From Arenicola marina (Eukaryota; Annelida; Polychaeta; Arenicolidae): 64,000 nucleotides of DNA. The translations under genes were made by a program, and so were the position numbers. The notes below the pieces were generated by a model. That model searched no databases. It saw only the letters and a program-made list of their open reading frames with translations, and was not told the DNA's origin. Positions 29,601 through 41,600 of the stretch are shown in pieces (the stretch's first letter is position 1; each line of letters starts with the position of its first letter). The stretch spans positions 11,105,574 to 11,169,573 of the forward strand of contig OZ025248.1 in NCBI GenBank assembly GCA_964019135.1, read 5' to 3'.

Positions 29601-32600
29601 TTGGCGAAAACTATATATGTTTAGGCCTAACGAGAGCTTGAAAAACGGTTGTTAAAGAAGGGACTATTTCTTTGCTGTGAGTAGGGCGTTATGAGGCCTC
29701 CGCGCACTGACGTCTCGTGAAGTAGTCGTGTTTCCTCCGCGATCCAGAGCGCATGGGGAACATCTGGAACATCTAGTAGTCTCTAGCGTATCACGAGTTC
29801 TATGCGAAATATCGACTATGGAAGACATTGTAATTGACAGTGGTACATTCACTGAACAAGTCAGTTGTTACTAATTGTTACTACCGTAGTATTTAACCTT
29901 TATAACAGCAGAGGGCTATCTCAATAAATTTCAAGTTAGTTATATATGTAATATACTGAATCAAACATGTACTGACACATGTTTGTATCCATCTTACATG
30001 GCAATATTATACCATATTGGTTAGGCTAGCTATCTAAGCAATATGTTACTAATATTTAACCTTTATAACAGCAGAGGGCTATCTCAATAAATTTCAACAA
30101 TTAGTTATATATGTAATATACTGAATCAAAGATGTACTGACACATGTGTGTATCCATCTTACATCGCAATATTATACAATATTGGTTAGGCTAGCTATCT
30201 AAGCAATATGTTACTAATATTTAACCTATATAACAGCAGATGGCTTTCTCAAGAAATTTCAACAGTTAGTTATATATGTAATATACTAAATCAAAAATGT
30301 ACTGACACATGTGTCTATCCATTTTACATGGCAACATTATACAATATTGGTTAGGCTAGCTATCTAAGCAAAATGTTACTAATATTTAACCTTTATAACA
30401 GCAGAGGGCTATCTCAATAAATTTCAACAGTTATATATGTAATATACTGAATCAAACATGTACTGACACATGTTTGTATCCATCCTACATGGCAATATTA
30501 TACAATATTGGTTAGGCTAGCTATCTAAGCAATATGTTACTAATTTTTAACCTATATAACAGCAGACGGCTTTCTCAAGAAATTTTAACAGTTAGTTATA
30601 TATGTAATATACTGAATCAAAAATGTACTGACACATGTGTCTATCCATTTTACATGGCAATATTATACAATATTGGTTAGGCTAGCTATCCAAGCAATAT
30701 GTTACTAATATTTAACCTATATAACAGCAGATAGCTTTCTCAATAAATTTCAACAGTTAGTTATATATGTAATATACTGAATCAAAAATGTACTGACACA
30801 TGTGTCTATCCATTTTACATGGCAATATTATACAATATTGGTTAGGCTAGCTATCCAAGCAATATGTTACTAATATTTAACCTATATAACAGCAGATAGC
30901 TTTCTCAATAAATTTCAACAGTTAGTTATATATGTAATATACTGAATCAAAAATGTACTGACACATGTGTCTATCCATTTTACATGGCAACATTATACAA
31001 TATTGGTTAGGCTAGCTATCTAAGCAAAATGTTACTAACATTTAACCTTCATTACAGCAATTAGATTTATATTTGACATATTGAAATAAAACTACATTTA
31101 TCAAGCTACATATGATTATCCAGAATTGGCATATCTTAATTAATATATAAATACATGTATGGACAGATGAAGATAATTGAAGTCATGCTTATAACAGTAA
31201 TATTATAATGACAGGAAGAACTGTGTTACCTTATAGATATTATTATCTATATTATCTATTATTATTATTAAGAAAATTATACTTCATTTAATATTTTGTT
31301 ACAAAGTACATAAGGAATTTTTAATGCAATCTTACCTTGTGACCCTCCGCCCACCCCCCTCCAATATTTTAGTATGCCAGTCAAGAGTTTTCAAAACACC
31401 TACCCGCCCCCCCCCCCCCCCCACCCCCATTTTATTTTTGTGGAGCCAGAAGTTAGCAGATAATATATAATTCTATAAATACAAAGAATTACAACTTATA
31501 TGGTTGATCTACGACCCCACAAAAAAATCGCAATTCGAAGCTATTACTGAAAATAAATATAGCAATGCCAACCTGTTTTGTGGCTTCTCGAACTTTTCGT
31601 CTGGTCTCCCTCTGCGTTAATAATTCCCGTTTCCTAGCAGACGTTGCTGGCCGGTCCGTTTCTCCCAGTTGATAAGTTGAGAAGTCAAAAACTGAAGGCA
31701 CTGCTGTAGGTTTTAGTTTGTTTGTTTTGTCAAAAACAAACCGACCATCATTGCCGAAACTTCCTTTAGTTATAAAGTCAGAATCCAGAAAGTGGTCGCT
31801 GCACAGTCTCGAGCGAAGTGGGGGATTAGCAAGTTTCGTGGCCTGCAGCCACTCTTTTCTAAGCTTCAGATCATTCGGTAATGTGTGAAAACTTTTCCAC
31901 TGACATTTATAATACCAACTAGTGCATTCTGGTGCCATACAATGCGATCCCGTAAACGATGTGTCTGATTTTTCCTTTCGACCCGCCGGGCTTTCTCCAG
32001 ATTCCGCCATGTTTACATGATCCAGAATTTGTTTACTCATTCTCGTGACGTCATGCATCCGGGTAACCCTCAACTGAAGAACCAATGGCTGCGCCCATAC
32101 TCGTGCAAGGGAATTTTGAACTCTGTCATGCTACCAGTACGTCTAGAACGCAGTTTTATTAAGAACAGATTTGACGTTGCTGGTTTATGTTCATTTATTA
32201 TGACCCACTGTGTCACAGCGTTTCAGTTCCCCTTTAACGCTAATCTTACCTATGATAACGTTGCTACTTACACATAGGATTTGGATGTTGTCAGTAGTCT
32301 TTGATGGTTATAGCGCTAGACTCACTCAGCGCATCATTGCAGTTCATTATCCAGTAAGTTATGTTGATCCTGGTTTAGCCCGTGATGTGTGCTTGCAAGT
32401 GACCTGAAAATGCGAAAGCAACCCTTCATTATATTAGACGCCTCTCATGGTTCGTAGCAGATCAACAGGTCGTCATGGGTTCACGCCTTGAAATCTGCAA
32501 TTTTTGGGTGTTTCACGCAACCGAATTTCTGGAGGTTTCTTGTCCCGGTGTGGCGTCCTTGTGCACGTGCAGAGCCCTAAACCCCCTAACGTTTCACTTC

Positions 32601-35600
32601 ACCATACGCCATGCTGTGGCCGACCCAGTATCAATGGTGAGTGTCTTCTGGCCCCGTTTAGATCAGCACCCCGAGCAGCCTGCCAAGCGAGGCCAGCGTG
32701 GAGCTACCACCCATCCATATCCATGGCGACTACCGCGACCACGTGGTCGTCACCCCTGGTGGAGGGCCGCCCGCGCCACCCTCCGCCGGGGGCCCCGCCG
32801 CCACGGCCTCCGCCAAAGGGGGTGGAGCGGCCCCTCCGCAGCAGGGCGCTGCCGCGGCCCCCCCGGGCCCAGGCCCCAAGGCCAAGACCAAGGGCAAGGG
32901 CCGGGGGCAGGCGGAAAGCATGACGGAGGGGCTGGCCCTGAGGGAGGGCAAGTTTCTGAACGCCGTGGCCGAGGTGGGCGCCTTCGAGCACAGCCTGACG
33001 ACCGACCTGCTCAACCACTTGGTCTTCGTGCAGAAGGTCTTCATGAAGGTACGGCACTGTTTGGTCTTAAGGACAGGCAGTCACCGGCAGCGTCCCTGGG
33101 CCACGGTGGGAGCGAATAGTGACCGCAGCTGCTGTTTAAATAGCGTTAGATCCACCAGTTATATGAGTACTGTAACTACTCCGTGGCTCATGGGACTTAC
33201 CTTATAATTAGACTTAATTTTGAGCAAAATTTTATATTGAAATCAAGCAAGTACAATTGTAGTATTGTAACAATTGCAGCAAATTCAAAAAAATTGTACA
33301 CAAATATATATAGTTGACAAAAAAAGTGTGGTACACAATTTAAATACAATACATTTTATTCATTAACCCACATTTTTATTTGCAGGAGGTAAACGAAGTG
33401 GTTCAGAAGGTTTCCGGCGCGGACCAACCTGTTCCACTGTGGGGGGAAGACACCATGATCGCCCAAGGTCATCAGAAAGTCATCACGAAGCCACTCCTCT
33501 ACCACTTCCTCTTCCGACTCAAGGTAAATTCACTGTACGCTGTGTAACGTTGAAATATGTCCGGGTTGCCTGGTTTTCGGTAGATTCGGGTTGATTCTTT
33601 CTAGCCACGATTCGGTTTATTTCTGGTATAACTATATAACTAGTTATAGATCACTTGATTAGCAGTCACTCCATTAGCACCGCTAAATAATTCATGTTAT
33701 TGACGTCATGTTATTAACGTCATGTTATTGACGTCATGTTATTGAACATGTTCTTAAAGCTGCTCGTACTGCAACTTTTCACCTATATCATAACTTGCAA
33801 AATATTTTTTTCAACGTACTGAACACATTATCTTATACATATTGTAAGTAACAGATCAAAAAGAAATGTTTACATTATCAACTTGATTTTCAAGCTTTGA
33901 GGCAATGCCCAACTTTTGTAGAAGTAGTGCACAAGAAAGCCACACTTTCCCCCTCTATTCTGGCCAAAGAGAGCAACGTGTCTTTTTATGGCATGTCTTT
34001 TTCATGTTCTTATGTTAAAAAAAGTCATACAATCATCTTATTAATGTCTATGCTGTTCGTGTCATCTCATAGCGTTATGTTCCAAGCACCATAAGACTGC
34101 GTTATTAATTAACATGATAATATCCTGTTCTTAACATAATATGACCTGTTGTAAACGTCATGTTGATGTTCGTATAATATAATGTTAATATAGTATGTTA
34201 TAGGCATTAACACGAGGCTATATATTCCATGCATGTCCGTGCCCGGTGCTCTCTCGCTGACCCCCGTGTGCCTTGCCTTGACCTTGCAGGGCATTCAGAT
34301 CACGGCCACGACGCCGACCAGTAACGCCGTGCGCCTGGAGACGGACCAGATCCAACTGGAGCTGTCCAACCGCGTGCTGCGGGCGGGGCGGCGGCCCTCT
34401 CCGCACGCCGACCAGGACCCCAAGGTCTTTCTCAAGGCCCAGGTGGACCTGCACGTGGCCCTGGGCACCCTCCTGAAGAACCCCATGTACGAGGAGGTCG
34501 AGCCGGAGTTCCCCCAGCTCGCCTCCTTCGACACCCGGATCAGTCTGCGTAACGCGCTGCAAGTGAGTGCTGGGCCACGGGTCGTGGGTTCGCGCCCTGG
34601 GGCATGTACCTGCATCTGAGGGGACTTGTTTCTTCCTCCACCGGGAGGGCGGGGCTAGTATTAAGCAAACGGCATTTAAATCGTGTTGGGCGATAATGGA
34701 GATCTTTCCGGCCACGTGGTCCTGTGTGTGGTGTTATGTCCGCGTGGTTTATCCGCAGGACGAGATGATACCAGGTGTCTCCAAGGACCAGGAGGCGCTC
34801 CTCATCTCCATGCAGCGACCGCTCATCTACGTCCAGACGGCAGCCTTCGACAAAGGTATATGGTCTAATTTTAAACATTAATTTAAACTAAAAAAAGCTG
34901 TTCTTACAGCTATCTTAAAAAGAGAACGTGCATTAATACAGTGGGAGATAATTAATAAACGTTGTACCGCAAGTCTGTGTTTCCTGAACCTTAATGGCCC
35001 CCTCCTTGCCTGTGAACAGCCGTCCTGGTGTGGATTAACTACAAGAACGCCTACGAGTATTGGAACGAACAGCGCATGGCTCTCAACAAGGAGGTGAAGC
35101 GGGCCACGCAGCAGGTGATGGACAAACTGCCGCTTGGTGGCGCCACCAACCAGGCCAGCGCCGCACTCGGCACGCTCTTCTTACAGCTCACCGTGGACGA
35201 CCTGGGCATCTGCCTCCCCCTCAGTTCACACAACCAGGTACGGACGCCAGTCGCTATGGGTAACCCCCCCCCCCTCAGTTCACATAACCAGGTACGGACG
35301 CCAGTCGCTATGGGTAACCCCCCCCCCCTCCCCCCTCAGTTCACACAACCAGGCACGGACCCCAGTAGCTATGGTTATCTAGCATGTACGTATGAGAAGC
35401 AACGCCGCCTCCCCCCCTCAGTTCACACAACCAGTACGGCCGCTAGTCGCTATGGTTATGTAACCTGTATGGGAAGCGACCACCCCCCCCCTCCCCCCTT
35501 AGTTCACACAACCAGGGACGGACGCTAGTCGCTATGGGTTTGTAAGCTGTAAGTATGGGAAGTGACCCCCCCCCCCTCCCCCTCAGTTCACACAACCAGG

Positions 35601-38600
35601 TATGGACGCCAGTCGCTATGGGTTTGTAAGCTGTAAGTATGGTTAGTGACCCCCCCCCCCTCCCTCAGTTCACATAACCAGATGCGGACGGCAGTCGCTA
35701 TGGTTATGTATCTTGTAAGAGTGTGGGAGTCGTACGCCCCCCCCCACCCCGCCCCCCGCAGTTCACACAACCAGGTATTCATGCTTGTCGCTATGTATTC
35801 TCCACTTAGTTAACGCTATTAAGTTAACGTTTTTATAACAATAATACTAATACTTAGGTAAAGTTACCTTATAAATACCGACAAGACACTTGTTTACACA
35901 TGGCTTTTACTAAAAGCTGCTCTAATCCTCCATTACGTTTGAGGGCTTCCATGGATACGCCTTACAGTAGTCTCCTGTTTTTGCCCGCTGACAGGGCGTC
36001 GCGCCGGCCAATAAGACAGCCGTGGACGAGCCCGGCGCCGCACTCGTCTTGACCCTGGAGAGAACCCAGATCTCAGCAGTCTCTTGCGGCTCCCTCGTTA
36101 GCAAGGGCAAGTTTACAGGTACGTCCGCCCGCACCCCGTGTCGGGTTTAGTGGCTCAGTCTGTAACACTTCACACCGAGGGATCGGGGGTTGGTTGCCTT
36201 TGATCATGCGCGGTAACCCAATGTGGTGATTTGGTTTGCATAATGTACACAGTTTGATATATTTTTACCGGTGCACATTAAGATATTATTACTACTTTCG
36301 TTGCTCTTCATGCTGCACATTCTTCTTCAACTCCATCACCTCGTTGATGCTGTCATCGCAGGCTTTACTCTGAGATTCGACGACGACTTCGAAAAGACGT
36401 GGGACGACTGGAAGCCGAACCGCATCGATGACGTCACGATGAACGCCATGGTGGTACCGGAAGGGACGTACGAAGTGAGCTCGCGCACCATCAACGCGCA
36501 GGTGAACCAGGCCAGTTCCGGCGCCCAGCTGGCCGCCAACGCCAAGTGGATCCTGAACGTCAAGTGGCAGATGCGCGGCATTGACGTCCATCTGGACACC
36601 AACATCGGCAAGCGGCTGTCCGGCCTGGGCAACACGCTGACGTCACTTACCGGCGACCAGCACGACGCGTCCTTCTTCATGGGGGACTCGGCCGAGCAGG
36701 AGGCCGAGGAACACCCGGCGGCGGCGGGCGAGAGTGACGTCACGGCCCGGGGGAGGGGGTCCGCGGCCCGCAGCCTGGACCCCAAGAAGCGCGGCCGGCG
36801 CATCGAGCAGGAGATGAATGAGCAGGCCAAGGTGGTGGAGGACCTGCGGCAGCTGGGGGCCAGCCAGGACACCATCAAGACCGAGGAGCAGAAGCTGCAG
36901 GAGCTGGAGGCCATGGTGTTCCACGACTTCCGGCAGGACATCATGAAGCGCCTCAAGCGGCAGAGCGTGAAAGCCTCGGCCATCAAGGACAAGCTGGGTC
37001 TCGGCTACAAGCCGTCCAAGATGCGCACCAAGGTGCACAACCCGCGCAATGCGCGCGCGGCCACGGCGGCGGCGCGACGACACGAGCGCCACCTGGATTT
37101 GGTCCAGCGCCTGTCGTCGTGCGACGAGCAGGGGGAGAATGATGTCGTCTCCCCGACCAGCGCCTACAAGTTGTTCCCCCAGAAACACACGCGCGCCTTC
37201 TCGCTCGACATCGAGGCCATGAGCACGCCCAAGGTGACCTTCGACCGCTCGCCCGAGGTGCTGTCCATGACCTTGGACGACCCCTCGCAGGTACATTTCG
37301 ACCTGATGGATGGCAGTACGCCGACGACGCCGCTGTCGGCGTCCCCGCCCACCTCGCGCACCGAGGCGTACCATGGCCGATACGACGACCTGACCTCGGA
37401 CAGTGACGACGAGGACGACCCGGAGCTGAGCTATCTACAGCGGGCGTCGCAGAGGTAAGTTAGCTACAGCGAGCGTTCCAGAGGTAAGGTACCTACAACG
37501 GGCGTCCCAGAGGTAAGTTACCTACAGCGGGCGCCCCAGAGGTAAGTTACCTACAGCGGGCGTCCCAGAGGTAAGTTACCTACAGCAGGCGTCCCAGAGG
37601 TAAGTTACCTACAGCGGGCGTCTCAGAGGTAAGTTACCTACAGCGGGCGTCCCAGAGGTAAGTTACCTACAGCGGGCGTTCCAGAGGTAAGTTACCTACA
37701 GCAGGCGTCCCAGAGGTAAGTTACCTACAGCGGGCGTCTCAGAGGTAAGGTACCTACAGCGGGCGTCCCAGAGGTAAGTTACCTACAGCGGGCGTCCCAG
37801 AGGTAACTACCGCTGTCACGGCCTCGTTCTGCTGACCAGTTCCTTAGATGTGGAGAGAGGAGACGGGAAGCAAGGAACCCGGCGTGGAAAGCGTGTAATC
37901 GTGTTATTTATTGCATATGATAACGTTACAAAGCAATCTTCTTTTCTATGCGATACATGCCTTTTATAATACCGAACGATGTGACCGTACCCCGATGCAT
38001 CCATTATATACAGTAAGAAACTAATTAAATAACAAAAAATAACCGATCACCCTTGGTGTATGTATATATATGTAGCGTATAGACTCCTGTAATAGTGTGA
38101 TGTGGGCCGCCCGCATGGTCTAGCGGTTAGCGCGCTCGGCTCTCGAGTGAGCTCTGCCAGGCCAGCCGCGATATGACCGCCAGATGTCAAGATCTCCCTC
38201 TCAAACCAACACGTGCCCTGCTGACCACATCCGGGTCTTTGCCGTCTCTGTCTTTCCCAGCATGTCGGCTGACGTGGCCGACTCAGACGGCGTTTCCCAC
38301 AAGGGTCCCAGCCCCAGCTTCGGCGGCACCTCGGGCAGCTCGAGCAAGTCGCAGCCCGAGCCCAGCGTCGACTTCGAGCTGGACATCAAAGTAGACATCG
38401 ACAGCGGCAAGTGTATGCTGCACCCCAAGGAGAGCAAGGCGGAGGCAGAGGGCGACGTCAAGAAGTATGTCAATGGCGTGGTGATCACTGGGCTGGCACT
38501 GGGCCGTCACTGGGCCGTCACTGGGCCGTCACTGGGCCATCACTGGGCTATCCCCGGGCTGTCACTGGGCTATTATCACTGGGCTATCACTGGGCTGTCA

Positions 38601-41600
38601 CCGGGCCGGCACTGGGCCGTCACTAGGCTATCACTGGGCTATCACTGGGCTATCCCCGGGCTGTCACTGGGCTATTATCACTGGGCTATTACTGGGCTGT
38701 CACCGGGCCGGCACTGGGCCGTCACTAGGCTATCACTGGGCTATTACTGGGCCGTCACTGGGCTATCCCCGAGCCATTATTGGGCTGTCAGTGGGCCGTC
38801 GCTGGGCTGTCACTGGGCTATCACTGGGCTATCACTGGGCTATCATAGGGTTATAATCGGGTTATCGCCAGACTGTCATCAGGTTATCACTTTGCTATCA
38901 CCAGGCCGTCACCAGGCGGTCACTGGGCTATCACTAGGTTTGGGTTGGGTTACCAGTGGTAACTTACCACTGGATTAAGCTTCGTATTACAGCTTAGTAT
39001 GCCAAGTTACCACTAGTATTAACCAGATTCCCAGCGTTATTACCAGATTATCTCAAGGTTTTCTCCACAAGGGTTCATAATGGTCACCCATGTAATTCAC
39101 CCCTTATATCACTATAAATGTCTTCACTCCGGCCACCATGTTTCCATCTAGCCACGTCACTCGGTGTATACATGTACATACATATATACATTGACACCAC
39201 GTGATGTTGCCGCCAGGACTGCCCGCAGCACCAAGGACCTCCACCCGGCCTCCCCCCGCAGTGACCGCAAGAAAACCTCGACCCGCAAACCCCCCGTCGA
39301 CCTGGGGCTGTCGGGCCGCGTGCACCAGCCCCCTGTCGTCAGCAACGTCACCGTCTTCTTTCTGCCTGCCGTCGACGTGAAGGTATGTCAGTAACGTCAC
39401 CCTCTTGTTACTGCCTGCCGCCGACGTCAAGGTATGTCAGTGACGTCACCCTCTTGTTACTGCCTGCCGTCGACGTCAAGGTATGTCAGTAACGTCACCC
39501 TCTTGTTACTGCCTGCCGTCGACGTCAAGTTATGTTAGTGACGTCACCCTCTTGTTACTGCCTGACGTCGACGTCAAGGTATGTCAGTGACGTCACCCTC
39601 TTGTTACTGCCTGCCGTCGACGTCAAGGTATGTCAGTAACGTCACCCTCTTGATACTGCCTGCCGTCGACGTCAAGGTATGTCAGTGACGTCACCCTCTT
39701 GTTACTGCCTGACGTCGACGTCAAGGTATGTCAGTGACGTCACCCTCTTGTTACTGTCTGCCGTCGACGTCAAGGTATGTCAGTAACGTCACCTTAATGG
39801 GTATCCTCGATACACACACCGTGCAGGCAGTTATAGCTCATGGTTAGAAAGTATAAATTAAAAACCCCAAAGGAAAGAAAAATACTACATATGTATATAT
39901 TTTCCGCACTGTCAATGCCAGTGGTGTGACCCTTTCTTGCCGAGCGTTCACGATCTGTTTCCACGTCGCTTCCTCAGGTGGCGTACGGATCCAGCACTCG
40001 AGTCACTGGCCGGGCGGAGAGTCCGCTCAGTTCTGGATCCGACCTCGAGAGCAAGGCCGGGGAGTCCGGAGCGACCACCAGACAGAACTCTACGGAGGCC
40101 GGCGCCACGGGATCCCAGCTGTTTGGTTCTGGATCCAACATGGCCGCCAAGGGAAAGAAGGCGCAGAAGAAAGCCAACCTGTATGCTTGGCTGTCACTGC
40201 AACAACTCTCAGAGGTCAGTTTATAGCTATTTACTTAAATATGATGTCGTCGTGTGTTTGTACATGTCATACACATTTAATCGTGAGAAAACATACCTTA
40301 TGTCGTTGGTTACGTGTACTGAACAACTGTATTGTTACCTTTAGTGAGAACTTGACCCTAATGTGCGTGTAGTGGGTATGAAAGGATGTAAATGTGTAGG
40401 ATTCGTATAGAAACGTGTACTTATATTTGTCGTAATACTAAAAGAAAACTTATCTTTCCTATCCATATAAGAAAAAAATGACAAGACATCAACACCAATT
40501 GAGTAAGAATAATACAGTATTGTTTGTGATGAATATATAACTGGGGACGTCCTGGCTTGCCTTGTACAGGAGATGTTGATCAGTCCCGCCCTGTTGGACT
40601 TCCTGGAACAAGCCATGGAGCCCATCCCAATGTCTGTCTTGGCCGGACGCACCAAGAACGGTCGGTAGCGCCTGGGCATCTGGCAGTATCTCAGTAATAG
40701 CTAATCAGTGTTATCCTCCTTATATCCAGACAAAATGGTTTCTCTTTTTTCAGTTAGTAATGATAAATTTGCCATCAGATAAATAGTATTATTTACGAAT
40801 AGCATTGTTATTTTTATTTTATATTATTTAATTTCTTATTTATATTATTTTTATTATTATCGTTTATATTATGAATTATGTCTTTATTATTATTTATATT
40901 ATTAATTATGTATATTATTATTAATATTAATATCATTATTATTGTTAGTATAAGGTTATATCTTTGTATATCAATGTTGCTATGGTTGCAGCGAGCGCCC
41001 GGACGCCCACTGCAGGGAATAGCCTCGACCTGGACACGTCGGCCACGTCACTGGTCTCCACGGGCAACTACTACACGTCATTTCCGGTTGACGTGGTGGT
41101 GTACGTGTGCGTGCAGCCCTCACGCATACGCTTCACGTGTCTGCCTGTGTCGAGAGTCGAGTGTCTCCTCCGGCTGCCGTCACTCGACGTCGTCCTCTGC
41201 TCCAAGAAGGCTGACGTCGATGACACTGCCGTGACGTCAGCGTCGGCGTCTGAGGGCCTCAACAAAGGTGAGTCGTCTATAATATAGAGGAGATCGTGGG
41301 GGAGAGGGGAGGGGCGAGAGAATATTGGTATTGCTACGCGTAAATAAAATAGTGCCATGTCAGGATTTTTATTCTGTTGTCTACGGCTATCGATATCAGC
41401 TGCTGCTGATCCAAATAATGAAGGTATATCGAAAACAGTTTCTTTTATGCAATCCGTTTGAGCTTTGGTGCCTCAGCCGGAACTACTTTTCCCTTGACGC
41501 TGGTGGCGATGCATGCCTGGTCCCTGTAATATCCAATCCCAAATGCTGATTGTACCACCCTAAGGTATGGCCCCTTTGTATCCATTTATCATATATAGAT

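Noticed and set aside
38106-38175. Functional tRNA-Glu gene
   Set aside because: The 5' half fits but the T arm and B box are missing, so it cannot fold or be transcribed as a tRNA.
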